Shown here: in pieces, positions 1 through 7,906 of the stretch | How the letters are laid out: every line of letters begins with the position of its first letter | How positions within the stretch are numbered: position 1 is the first letter of the stretch | Assembly: GCA_005884005.1 (NCBI GenBank) | Contig: VAWI01000015.1 | Location: 21,168 to 85,167, forward strand | Origin: Actinomycetota bacterium | Lineage (GTDB): Bacteria > Actinomycetota > Thermoleophilia > Gaiellales > Gaiellaceae | Length of the DNA stretch: 64,000 bases | Reading direction: 5' to 3' | Notes under the pieces: model-generated | The model's input: only the letters and a program-made list of their open reading frames with translations | Databases searched by the model: none | Told to the model about the DNA's origin: nothing | Made by a program: the position numbers and the translations under genes

Positions 1-249
1 CTCGAACGGCGAGACCGGCGTGCGCAGGAACCAGGCCTGGAAGGCGCGGTCGAAGATCTCGAGCTCCTCGCGGCGCGTGACGAAGTTGGCGCGCAGCGTC
101 CAGTAGACGTCGTCCTGACGCGTCAGGTCTACCTGGTCGAGGCCGCTGAGCCCGTCGGCGATGCGGTTCGGGCCGATCTCCAGTCCCGCCTGGCGCAGGA
201 CGCGGCCGAACGTGACGACGTGACCGACGACGCCGCTAACCCGCGGCAA
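1..249 (-). CDS. CoxE-like VWA-domain protein, N-terminal part
   Basis: The gene runs off the left edge, so only about 83 N-terminal codons are visible. They read as an alpha-helical start (VGHVVTFGRVLRQAGLEIGP, then a Thr-Arg-Gln-Asp-Asp-Val-Tyr-Trp segment) typical of the region before the VWA domain in CoxE-family proteins. No ATG or GTG lies in frame near the junction. A TTG at 249 sits 6 nt after a perfect AGGAGG inside the end of the upstream ATPase gene, so I place the start there; the two genes overlap by 14 nt. In cox-type clusters CoxE works with the CoxD/MoxR ATPase in maturing the molybdenum hydroxylase, which fits the divergent operon next door. The VWA metal-binding motif is outside the window. 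Confidence 0.72.
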   Translation of the reverse strand, partial: MPRVSGVVGHVVTFGRVLRQAGLEIGPNRIADGLSGLDQVDLTRQDDVYWTLRANFVTRREELEIFDRAFQAWFLRTPVSPFE

Positions 250-1132
250 CCCGTGCCTCCTCGAGCAGATCGGCGAGCGCGGCGTCGCGGACGGCCTGCA
301 GGTCCTCGTGGTGCTTGAGCACCGACCCGAGCGTCGACTCGACGAGGTCCGGATCCAGCTCGTGGCTCCCGAGCGCGGCGAGCGCCTGCGCCCAGTCGAT
401 CGTCTCGGCGACGCCGGGCGGCTTCTCGAGGTCGAGCCGCCGCAGGCCCTGGACGAACGCCGCGGCCTGCAGGGCGAGCCGCTCGGGGACGCCGGGCACG
501 CGCAGCCGCACGATCTCGACCTCGCGCTCGAGCGACGGGTGGTCGATCCAGTGGAAGAGCGCGCGCCGCTTGAGCGCGTCGTGCAGCTCGCGCGTCCTGT
601 TCGACGTCAGGATCACGACCGGTCGCCGCTTGGCCTGGATCGTCCCGATCTCGGGCACGGTGATCTGGAAGTCTGAGAGCACCTCGAGCAGGAACGCCTC
701 GAACTCGTCGTCCGCCCGGTCGATCTCGTCAATCAGGAGGACGACTGGCTCGTCGGTCTCGATCGCCTCCAGCAGCGGCCGGCGGATCAGGAACTCCGGT
801 CCGAAGAGCTCTTCCTCGGAAACCGTCCCCTCTTGAGCGGCTCGGATGTGCAGCAGCTGGCGCGAGTAGTTCCACTCATAGACGGCATGCGCGACGTCGA
901 GGCCCTCGTAGCACTGAAGACGGATCAGGCGCGCCGGGAGCACCCGCGCCATTGCCTTCGCGGCTTCGGTCTTGCCGACGCCCGCCTCGCCCTCGAGCAA
1001 CAGCGGCTTCTCCAGCTTGAGCGCCAGGAAGAGGACGCTCGCCAGACCGCGGTCGGCCAGATACGACGCGTCGAGCAGTCCCGCCTGGAGGTCGTCGATC
1101 GTCGCGAAGGTGCGCGCCGTCACGGCTGGCAA
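236..1132 (-). CDS. MoxR-family AAA+ ATPase (CoxD-like)
   Basis: This 298-residue AAA+ protein has Walker A GEAGVGKT (residues 48-55), Walker B VLLIDEID (131-138) and a sensor-1 region ending in LTSNRTREL. Length and motifs fit the MoxR family. In carbon monoxide dehydrogenase and related clusters, CoxD of this family acts as an ATP-driven chaperone that helps complete the molybdenum site. The coupled CoxE-like gene downstream and the divergent hydroxylase operon make that role likely here (inference). The start is uncertain: TTG 1132 is the longest option, while GTG 1123 lies just after a TACGAT box and could be a leaderless start. No clear ribosome binding site precedes either. Confidence 0.88.
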   Translation of the reverse strand: MPAVTARTFATIDDLQAGLLDASYLADRGLASVLFLALKLEKPLLLEGEAGVGKTEAAKAMARVLPARLIRLQCYEGLDVAHAVYEWNYSRQLLHIRAAQEGTVSEEELFGPEFLIRRPLLEAIETDEPVVLLIDEIDRADDEFEAFLLEVLSDFQITVPEIGTIQAKRRPVVILTSNRTRELHDALKRRALFHWIDHPSLEREVEIVRLRVPGVPERLALQAAAFVQGLRRLDLEKPPGVAETIDWAQALAALGSHELDPDLVESTLGSVLKHHEDLQAVRDAALADLLEEARVAAG

Positions 1133-1221
1133 ATCGTATCCGCGAGCGGCTCAATACTGCTATTGCGATTTCAAAGGGTTAGGATCGCTCGGGTCGACCC
1201 GAGACCTCTCGAAGGCGCGAA

Positions 1222-2013
1222 TTGACGAATCTCACCAACGTCCTCGTCCCCACCTCGGCAGATGACGCCGCCGCTGCGTTCGGTGACGGATCCGGGGTGA
1301 CTGTCGTTGCGGGCGGCACGATCGTCATGCCCGACATCAAGCTCGGCCGCCTGTGTCCGGAGCGGACGCTCTACCTCGGTCGCGCCGGGCTCGACCGAAT
1401 CGAGCGCTCCGGCGGGATGTGCCGCATTGGCGCCGCAACGCCGGTCTCGGCGCTCGTCGATGGCGCGCCCGAGCCGCTGGCGACGTTCGCCGCCCACGTG
1501 GGCGACCGCGAAGTGCGCGGCCAGGCGACGATCGGCGGCAATCTCTGCGCGCCCGCGACCGCGACGTTCTCGCGCGGCGACCTGCAGGCGCCGCTGCTCA
1601 CGCTGGACGCGCGCATCCGTTCGGCTGGCTCTACCGGCGAACGAACCGATTCGATCGAAGACTTCCTCGCGGCCGGCCCCGACGGAAGGCTCGTGCTCGA
1701 GATCGAGGTTGATGAGCCGAAGCGTGCCGCAAGCGCGTCCGTCCGGCGCCCGCACGCACACGCCTACACGATCCTCGCGGTCGCTGCGGCGGAAACGGCG
1801 GCCGGAATTCGGGTCGCGATCGCCGGCGCCGGGCCTCGCGCGGTGCGCGCGACCTCGGTCGAGCAGGCGCTTGCCGACGGAGCATCGCCCGAAGACGCGG
1901 GTCAGAAGGCGCTCGACGACGTCGATCCCCAGGACGACGCCATTGCCTCGGGCAATTACCGGCGTCAAGTCTTGCCCGCTCTCGTCACCCGGGCGCTGGG
2001 AGATCTCTCGTAG
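1222..2013 (+). CDS. molybdenum hydroxylase FAD-binding medium subunit (CoxM/XdhB family)
   Basis: This 263-residue protein belongs to the FAD-binding family of molybdopterin dehydrogenases. The pyrophosphate loop AGGTIVMPDIKLG (residues 30-42) and the second FAD motif TIGGN (103-107) are both present. It should pass electrons from the 2Fe-2S subunit to an external acceptor. It is first in the hydroxylase operon and is followed 13 nt later by the 2Fe-2S subunit. The start is TTG, with a weak AAGG upstream. Length is usual for the family (about 260-290). Cytoplasmic; the substrate cannot be read from this subunit. Confidence 0.9.
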   Translation: MTNLTNVLVPTSADDAAAAFGDGSGVTVVAGGTIVMPDIKLGRLCPERTLYLGRAGLDRIERSGGMCRIGAATPVSALVDGAPEPLATFAAHVGDREVRGQATIGGNLCAPATATFSRGDLQAPLLTLDARIRSAGSTGERTDSIEDFLAAGPDGRLVLEIEVDEPKRAASASVRRPHAHAYTILAVAAAETAAGIRVAIAGAGPRAVRATSVEQALADGASPEDAGQKALDDVDPQDDAIASGNYRRQVLPALVTRALGDLS

Positions 2014-2026
2014 AGAAAGGAGTTCG

Positions 2027-2560
2027 ATGCGACTGACCGTCAACGGGATCGAGCGCGAGCTTTCGACGCGGCCGCTGGACACGCTCCTGAACGCGCTGCG
2101 GGAAGAGCTCGGGATCACGAGCCCGAAGGCCGGCTGCCAGCAAGGAGGCTGCGGCGCGTGCACGGTCCTGATAGACGGCGAGCCGCGAAGGTCGTGCTTG
2201 ACACCGCTGGTCGCGGTTGATGGCGCGACGGTGACGACGGTCGAGGCGCTCGGGGAGCCAGGGAACCTCTCGCCGGTGCAGGCCGCGTTCTACGAGCAGT
2301 ACGGGCTCCAGTGCGGCTTCTGCACGCCGGGCTTCGTCCTCGCGACGACTGCCATGCTCGAGCGGAACGCGAACCCGAGCCGCGAGCAGATCCTCGAGGA
2401 GCTCGTGGGGCACGTCTGCCGCTGCACCGGCTACGTGAAGATCGTCGCCGCCGTCGAGGCGGCCGCCCGCGGCGACGTCTCCGAGGCCGCCCTCGAAGCC
2501 GGCGCGACCGGTCCCAGCCGGCGCGAGCCGGAAGTCCTCGTCCCAGGGAGCCCCGCATGA
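2027..2560 (+). CDS. molybdenum hydroxylase 2Fe-2S small subunit (CoxS/NdhS family)
   Basis: This 177-residue protein has an N-terminal plant-type 2Fe-2S domain with C37, C42, C45 and C57 (motif GCQQGGCGAC) and a C-terminal four-helix domain with C96, C99, C131 and C133 (CGFCTPG and CRCTGY). These two clusters carry electrons from the molybdopterin site to FAD. ATG 2027 follows GAAAGGAG at good spacing. The C-terminus is about 15-20 residues longer than in many homologues and is of no recognised kind. The stop overlaps the next start as ATGA, so translation of the small and large subunits is probably coupled. Confidence 0.95.
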   Translation: MRLTVNGIERELSTRPLDTLLNALREELGITSPKAGCQQGGCGACTVLIDGEPRRSCLTPLVAVDGATVTTVEALGEPGNLSPVQAAFYEQYGLQCGFCTPGFVLATTAMLERNANPSREQILEELVGHVCRCTGYVKIVAAVEAAARGDVSEAALEAGATGPSRREPEVLVPGSPA

Positions 2561-3945
2561 AAGCTGTAGGCGCGCGCCTGCCCCGCTACGACGGCGTCGG
2601 CCACGTAACGGGCCGCACCCGCTTCGTCGACGACGTTCGCATCCCGGGGACGCTGTGGGCGAAGGCCCTTCGCTCACCGCACCCGCACGCCGGAATCAAA
2701 CGCCTCGACACGAGCAAGGCCGAGAAGCATCCGGGTGTCCACGCCGTGATCACGCACAAGGACGTCCCGCGAAACGTCTACGGCCACCTCGAGGCGCTCG
2801 GCGTCCCCGCTGACGAGCCATTGCTCGCCGACGACGACGTCCGTTACAAGGGTCAGCCGATCGCCGTCGTCGCAGCGGAGGACGAGGCGACCGCGCTCGA
2901 GGCCGTCGAGTTGATAGAGGTCGAGTTCGAGGAGCGGGAGCCAGTCTTCGACATCCGCAAGGCCTACGACGCCGACGCGAAGCCGTTCCACCAGTGGGGG
3001 CCCGCATTTCCGCACTTCGGTCCCTACGCGAGCCGCCGCATCCGCAAGGGGGACGTCGACGACGCATTCGAGCGCGCCGACGTGATCGTGCAGGGCGTCT
3101 ACCGCCCGCAGGCGATCGAGCAGCTGCCGATCGAGCCGCAGGTCGGGCTCTCGGTGCCGGAACCGGACGGCCGGCTGACGATCTACTCGTGCACGCAGGC
3201 GATGTACTTCTCGATGGGCGTCGTCGCCGCCCACCTCGAGTGGCCGCTCAACAAGCTGAAGTTCGTCGGCGGCACCGTCGGCGGTGGCTTCGGCGGCAAG
3301 GTCGACACCGCGACGGAGACGATCACCGCCCTACTCGCGCTGAAGGCCAACCGTCCGGTCAAGTGGCGCTGGACGCGCGAGGAGGAGTTCCTCTGCTCGT
3401 CGACCCGGGCGCCGTGGCACATGGAGCTCGCCGACGCCGTTACGAGCGACGGCTGGCTGCTCGGCCGGAAGATGATCACGCTCCACGACGCCGGCGCCTA
3501 CACGCGGTTCTCGTCGTACGGAGTCACGAAGCACTCCTTCCACCACACGGGCGCCTACACGATCCCGAACCTGCGCTTCGACGGCTACGTCATCTACACG
3601 AACCGCTCGCCGACCTCGGCGATGCGCGGATTCGGCGTCACATCCGTGTCCTATGCAGTCGAGATCCATATGAACCGCATCGCCGAGACGCTCGGCATCG
3701 ACCCGCTCGAGCTCCGGCTGAAGAACGCCAACCGGATCGGCGACCTGACCGCTAACCGCGTCCGGCTCAGCGACCCGTCAACGGTCCCCGTTGTGCTCGC
3801 GGCGGCCGACCGGATCGGCTACGAGCTGGGGGCGGAGTTCAAGCAGATGACGAGCGAGCCGCGCTCGGGCGACCTGCTCCCCGACCACCTACTGACGTCC
3901 GTCGCTCGCGACGGCGGCGCTGAGACCGACGGGAGGGGTGCCTGA
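2557..3945 (+). CDS. molybdopterin-binding large subunit, N-terminal half (split gene)
   Basis: This 462-residue protein covers the a/b-hammerhead domain and the first molybdopterin-binding domain of the xanthine dehydrogenase family. It has the Mo-site loop GGGFGGK (242-248) and the SAMRGFG segment (354-360). It lacks the AYxCSFR or AYRGAGR loops of form I and II CO dehydrogenases, so it is not a CO dehydrogenase large subunit. It ends at the linker where the second Mo domain should begin, and that domain is the next gene. Usual single-chain subunits have about 770-800 residues. Split subunits of about 50 and 37 kDa are known for nicotinate dehydrogenase (NdhL/NdhM) of Eubacterium barkeri, which this layout resembles. 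The substrate is unknown. Confidence 0.9.
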   Translation: MKAVGARLPRYDGVGHVTGRTRFVDDVRIPGTLWAKALRSPHPHAGIKRLDTSKAEKHPGVHAVITHKDVPRNVYGHLEALGVPADEPLLADDDVRYKGQPIAVVAAEDEATALEAVELIEVEFEEREPVFDIRKAYDADAKPFHQWGPAFPHFGPYASRRIRKGDVDDAFERADVIVQGVYRPQAIEQLPIEPQVGLSVPEPDGRLTIYSCTQAMYFSMGVVAAHLEWPLNKLKFVGGTVGGGFGGKVDTATETITALLALKANRPVKWRWTREEEFLCSSTRAPWHMELADAVTSDGWLLGRKMITLHDAGAYTRFSSYGVTKHSFHHTGAYTIPNLRFDGYVIYTNRSPTSAMRGFGVTSVSYAVEIHMNRIAETLGIDPLELRLKNANRIGDLTANRVRLSDPSTVPVVLAAADRIGYELGAEFKQMTSEPRSGDLLPDHLLTSVARDGGAETDGRGA

Positions 3946-5060
3946 TGGCGAAGCATCGAGGTCGCGGGATCGCGACGATCGAGTACCCGACCGGGATGAA
4001 TCAGAACGGTGACCCAAGCCAGGCGTGGATCAAGGTCAAGCCTGATGGGCGTATCGACGTGTTCGCCGGCACGGTCGACATCGGCCAAGGCTCGAAGACG
4101 GTGCACACGCAGATCGTCGCCGACACGATCGGCGTCCCCTACGAGTGGGTGACGATGGACGTCTCGAACACCGACTCCTCGCCGATCTGCACGGGATCGT
4201 TTGCCTCGCGCGGCACGTTCATCGGTGGCAACGCTGTCCGTTTCGCAGCGGAACGGGTGCGCGAGCGGATTCTGGAGATCGCGTCGAAGGAGATGGAGAT
4301 CGACGCCGCCGACCTCGAGATCGAGGACGGCGAGGTGGTCGCGAAGGGCGCTCCTGATCGCAAGCTCGGCCTGGCGGACGTCGCAGCGGCCGCGACTTGG
4401 ACCCACGGCGAACTGCTCACGGGCGCGGGCGCCGCGTTCAAGCCGTATTCGACGGTCGACGACGACACCGGCGAGGTGGACAGCGAACCGCACTCGGCGA
4501 TCTCGTATGCGGCCTGCGTCGCGGAGGTCGAGGTCGACGACGAGACTGGCGAGGTGCGGGTGGACAAGCTCGTCCAGGTCTACGACGTCGGGCGGGCGAT
4601 CAACCCGACGCTCGTCGAGGGCCAGATCGAGGGGGGCGCGTTGATGGGCCTCGGACTGGGGCTGCTCGAGAGCTCGTACCCTTACTACCCCTCGGTCGAG
4701 CACCGAGGCGAGCAGTTCGGCGCCTACCTCGCGCCGACGCTCGAGGACCTGCCGGATCTCGACAACGTGATCCTGGAGCACCCCTCCGCGGACGGGCCCT
4801 ATGGGGCCAAGGCGATCGGCGAGATGGCCAACAACGCCCAGCCGCCTGCGATCATGTCCGCAATCCACGACGCGCTCGGCGTCTGGGTCACTGAAGCCCC
4901 AGCGACTCCGGAGAAAGTCCTGAACGCGATCCAGGAACGGAGGGCGCCGCAGCGCGACGGCAAGCGGGTCGTTTACGACGATCAGATCTCGATCGCGGCC
5001 GTCTCGGGGAATCGCGGCAAGGGCGGCGACGGAGAAGGCTTCCTGCTCCCGGATGAGTAG
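3945..5060 (+). CDS. molybdopterin-binding large subunit, C-terminal half (split gene)
   Basis: This 371-residue protein is the second molybdopterin-binding domain of the xanthine dehydrogenase family. It has the pterin-contact segment GTVDIGQGSKT (42-52) and the catalytic-glutamate motif GAKAIGE with E293, which acts as the general base in this family. Its ATG shares one base with the stop of the first half (TGATG), and it has its own ribosome binding site (GGGAGGGG about 6 nt upstream). It therefore looks like a real subunit rather than a frameshift product. The C-terminus has a basic, glycine-rich tail. Residues for the active site are spread over both halves, so they must assemble together. 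Confidence 0.9.
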   Translation: MAKHRGRGIATIEYPTGMNQNGDPSQAWIKVKPDGRIDVFAGTVDIGQGSKTVHTQIVADTIGVPYEWVTMDVSNTDSSPICTGSFASRGTFIGGNAVRFAAERVRERILEIASKEMEIDAADLEIEDGEVVAKGAPDRKLGLADVAAAATWTHGELLTGAGAAFKPYSTVDDDTGEVDSEPHSAISYAACVAEVEVDDETGEVRVDKLVQVYDVGRAINPTLVEGQIEGGALMGLGLGLLESSYPYYPSVEHRGEQFGAYLAPTLEDLPDLDNVILEHPSADGPYGAKAIGEMANNAQPPAIMSAIHDALGVWVTEAPATPEKVLNAIQERRAPQRDGKRVVYDDQISIAAVSGNRGKGGDGEGFLLPDE

Positions 5061-5460
5061 CGCGGCGCAGGACGTCTGGCCCTTCGGGACCTGGAATGGG
5101 CTCGGCTCGTTCGAGCTGTTTCCAGGTGTCAGGCTGCACGCGATCGGCGGCGACCAGGTGCTGCTCTGCCGGGTCAGCTATGACGCCGGCAAGTCGGTCG
5201 CCCGGCACGCGCACGAGCACACCGAGCAGGTGATGGTGATCGTCGACGGCGAGGTCGACGTCACGATTGGCGACGACCGCCGTCACCTGCGCACCGGCGA
5301 TGTCTGCGTGATGAACCGCGGCGTCGAGCACGAGCTCTACTCGGAGGACGGCGTCACGTTCTTCGAGGCGCTTGCGCCGGTGCCCCTCGACCACGTGCCA
5401 GACCGCGAGCGCGACCTCGTGCTTCGCAAGGACGGCGGGTCGCAGCACGTCGAACGCTAG
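5053..5460 (+). CDS. cupin-domain protein
   Basis: This is a small 135-residue single-domain cupin. Motif 1 reads HAHEHTEQVMVIVDGEVDV, with metal ligands H56, H58, E62 of the classic pattern; motif 2 reads GDVCVMNRGVEHELY, with its histidine in place. ATG 5053 lies inside the end of the hydroxylase gene (8-nt overlap), so it belongs to the same transcript. Stand-alone cupins in catabolic operons are often isomerases, dioxygenases or ligand sensors; nothing here decides between these. Cytoplasmic. Confidence 0.85.
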   Translation: MSSAAQDVWPFGTWNGLGSFELFPGVRLHAIGGDQVLLCRVSYDAGKSVARHAHEHTEQVMVIVDGEVDVTIGDDRRHLRTGDVCVMNRGVEHELYSEDGVTFFEALAPVPLDHVPDRERDLVLRKDGGSQHVER

Positions 5461-6157
5461 CCCGACCAGACCGCCTGCGCGCGTCCAGCTGTTCGCGACC
5501 TGCGTCGGCGATCTCGTCTTCCCGGACGCGGTCGAGGATGCGGAGCGACTGCTTAGCGCCGCCGGTTACGAGGTCGAGTTCCCGCGGAGACAGGTCTGCT
5601 GCGGACAGCCCGCGTTCAACGCCGGCCACCGCGCGGCCGCGCGCCGCATCGCGCGCGGCTTCGTGCGGGCTTTCGCGCGCGACGCACCCGTGATCGTGCC
5701 CTCTGGCTCGTGCGTGACGATGCTCTCGCACTACCTGCCGGAGCTGCTCGGGGTCGAGCCGTTCGAGGTCTGGGAGCTCTCCGCGTTCCTGGACGCCGCC
5801 GGTTTCGAGCCCACGAAGACGAACGACGGCCGCACCGTCGCCTACCACGATTCATGTCACATGCTGCGCGAGCTGCACATCGCGGAGCCGCCTCGCCGTC
5901 TGCTCGAGCGCTCTGGCGCGGTGGTCGCCGCGTTGCCGCGGCCGGACCTCTGCTGCGGGTTCGGAGGAACGTTCTCCGTGCGCCAGCCCGAGATCTCCGC
6001 GGCGATGGCGGACGACAAGCTCGCGGGCGCAAACGCCGTTGACGCCCTCGTCACCGCCGACCCGGGCTGCTTGATGCAGCTGCGAGCGCGCGCCGGGCGT
6101 GCCGGCGGGCCTCACGTGGTCCATCTCGCGACCGCGCTCGCGCGTGGCGTGGCGTGA
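5372..6157 (+). CDS. lutA: LutA-like Fe-S oxidoreductase (CCG domain) subunit
   Basis: The family sequence begins at about 5480 (RVQLFATCVGD) and includes two cysteine-rich CCG domains: CCGQPAFNAGH, then DSCHMLREL, CCGFGGTFSVR and DPGCLMQL. LutA is the heterodisulfide-reductase-like subunit of the LutABC L-lactate oxidation complex. No ATG, GTG or TTG lies near the expected N-terminus. The only canonical in-frame start upstream is TTG 5372, inside the cupin gene, so either the protein carries about 36 extra residues, or a non-canonical codon is used, or there is a sequence error. The end overlaps lutB as GTGA. Confidence 0.85.
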   Translation: MRRCPSTTCQTASATSCFARTAGRSTSNASPTRPPARVQLFATCVGDLVFPDAVEDAERLLSAAGYEVEFPRRQVCCGQPAFNAGHRAAARRIARGFVRAFARDAPVIVPSGSCVTMLSHYLPELLGVEPFEVWELSAFLDAAGFEPTKTNDGRTVAYHDSCHMLRELHIAEPPRRLLERSGAVVAALPRPDLCCGFGGTFSVRQPEISAAMADDKLAGANAVDALVTADPGCLMQLRARAGRAGGPHVVHLATALARGVA

Positions 6158-7536
6158 GCGCGCTCGGTCAGCCGCGCGAGCGGTTCCGGGCCGCCGCCGG
6201 CCGGGCGCTCGAAGACAGACACACGCAACCGGCGCTCGACGCCGCGACCGGGCGGCTACGTGACGCGCGCCTCGCGGCGTGGGGACTGTTGCCGGACGTC
6301 GAGGAGCTCCGCGAGCGAGGCCGCGAGATCAAGCAGCGGACTATCGACGACCTCGATCGGTATCTCGACGAATTCTCGCGAGCGCTCGAGGCACGAGGCG
6401 GCCACGTGCACTTCGCCGCTACGGCTGGTGAGGCGGCGGACACGATCCGCGACATCTGCCGCCGCGGCGAGGCGCGGCTGGTCGCGAAGTCGAAGTCGAT
6501 GGCGAGCGAGGAGATCCGCCTGAACGAAGCGCTCGAGCGTGACGGGCTGCGGGTCGTCGAGACCGACCTCGGCGAGTACATCCTCCAGCTCGCCGGCGAG
6601 CACCCGGCCCACATCATCGCGCCAGCGATCGAGAAGACGGCGGTCGAGGTCGCCGCCCTCCTCGGCGCAGTAGACGGAAGCGAGCTGCGACCGGAGCTCG
6701 AGAAGCTGACGGCGACTGCCCGGCGGCAGCTGCGCGCGGTGTTCGAGACGGCCGACGTCGGCGTCACCGGCGCGAACTTCGCGGTCGCGGAGACGGGCTC
6801 GATCGTGCTGGTCACGAACGAGGGCAACGGCAGGCTCGTCAGCGCTCTACCGAGGACGCACGTCGTCATCCTCGGCATGGAACGGCTCGTGCCGACAACG
6901 CGCGACCTCGGCGTCCTCCTGCGGCTCCTGGCCCGTAGCGCGACCGGGCAGAAGCTGACGACCTACACGACCGTCCTCACCGGGCCCCGGCGGCCCGGTG
7001 AGCAGGATGGGCCGGACGAGCTGCACGTGATCGTGCTCGACAACGGCCGCTCGCAGCTGCGGCGCGGCCGCTACCGCGAGATGCTGAACTGCATCCGCTG
7101 CGGAGCGTGTCTGAACGTCTGCCCGGTCTACCGGAAGTCGGGCGGTGACGCGTACGGGCCTGTCTACTCCGGCCCGATGGGAGCGGTGCTCGTGCCGCTG
7201 CTCGTCGGCCTCGAGCACGCTCCCTCGCTGCCGCACGCGTCCTCGCTCTGCGGCGCCTGCGCCGAAGCGTGCCCGGTCAAGATCCCCCTACACGAGCTGC
7301 TGCTCGACCTGCGGCGCGACCTCGTGGCGGAGCGCGTGGCGCCGTTCTGGGAGCGGATGGCTTTCCGTCTCTGGGCCCTCGCCTGGTCGACGCCCCTCGG
7401 CTACCGGCTCTCGACCGCCGCCGCGCGCTTTGGTGCGCCGCTGGCCAGGCGGCTGCCGGGTCCCGCCCGCGCCTGGGCGTCGCAGCGCACGCTACCCCCG
7501 CTCGCGCGCCGCCGGTTCCGCGACCGCCGCCGATGA
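6154..7536 (+). CDS. lutB: LutB-like iron-sulfur protein with LUD domain
   Basis: This 460-residue protein has a LUD domain at about residues 60-290. It then has two ferredoxin-type 4Fe-4S motifs, C313/C316/C319/C323 (CIRCGACLNVC) and C366/C369/C373 (CGACAEAC), followed by a C-terminal DUF3390-like helical tail. LutB is the central electron-transfer subunit of the LutABC L-lactate utilisation complex, which oxidises lactate to pyruvate in the cytoplasm. GTG 6154 overlaps the lutA stop (GTGA) and the end overlaps lutC (ATGA), so the three are translationally coupled. Length is close to the usual 470. Confidence 0.92.
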   Translation: MSALGQPRERFRAAAGRALEDRHTQPALDAATGRLRDARLAAWGLLPDVEELRERGREIKQRTIDDLDRYLDEFSRALEARGGHVHFAATAGEAADTIRDICRRGEARLVAKSKSMASEEIRLNEALERDGLRVVETDLGEYILQLAGEHPAHIIAPAIEKTAVEVAALLGAVDGSELRPELEKLTATARRQLRAVFETADVGVTGANFAVAETGSIVLVTNEGNGRLVSALPRTHVVILGMERLVPTTRDLGVLLRLLARSATGQKLTTYTTVLTGPRRPGEQDGPDELHVIVLDNGRSQLRRGRYREMLNCIRCGACLNVCPVYRKSGGDAYGPVYSGPMGAVLVPLLVGLEHAPSLPHASSLCGACAEACPVKIPLHELLLDLRRDLVAERVAPFWERMAFRLWALAWSTPLGYRLSTAAARFGAPLARRLPGPARAWASQRTLPPLARRRFRDRRR

Positions 7537-7895
7537 ACGATCTCGTCGAGCTCTTTGCCGAGAACGCCGCGGCGGCCGGATTCACCGTCCACCGGGAGGG
7601 CGACGCTCCGGAGGAGTCCTCGCGGGCGCTCTACGGGCTGGCGGACACAGGCAGCGTCGTCCTCGCCGCCTCGCCCGAGGAGCCTCGCGCTCGGTCGCTG
7701 CTGCCGTTCACGCACTGGACGCTCGTCGAGCGCGACCGGATCCTGCCCGGCCTCGACGAGCTGTTCACCCGCCTGGGGACCGACCTGCCGAGCGCGCTCG
7801 CGATCGTTACCGGGCCCAGCCGTAGCGCCGACATCGAGCAGCGGCTCGCCGTCGGTGTGCACGGTCCGGGTGACGTCCACGTGCTGATCTTGTAG
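7533..7895 (+). CDS. lutC: LutC-like short LUD-domain protein
   Basis: This 120-residue protein is half the length of well-known LutC proteins (about 200-240 residues) but carries the core LUD signature: GLADTGSVVLAASPEEPRA, the LLPFTHWTLVERD strand-turn, and a terminal IVTGPSRSADIEQRLAVGVH segment with GPGDVHVLIL. It completes the lutABC set, its ATG overlapping the lutB stop. The missing part is N-terminal. No frameshift is visible, so it is probably a reduced functional form; some LutC relatives are similarly short. Confidence 0.85.
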   Translation: MNDLVELFAENAAAAGFTVHREGDAPEESSRALYGLADTGSVVLAASPEEPRARSLLPFTHWTLVERDRILPGLDELFTRLGTDLPSALAIVTGPSRSADIEQRLAVGVHGPGDVHVLIL

Positions 7896-7906
7896 CGTCG
7901 CGCGCC

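Noticed and set aside
3943..3947. Frameshift or stop error splitting the molybdopterin subunit
   Set aside because: The second half has its own ribosome binding site, starts at a domain boundary, and both halves show normal codon use, so a true split is the better reading.
2557..5060. Carbon monoxide dehydrogenase large subunit
   Set aside because: CoxD/CoxE-like neighbours suggest it, but the AYxCSFR and AYRGAGR active-site loops are absent; the SAMRGFG loop is of the general xanthine dehydrogenase type and the subunit is split.
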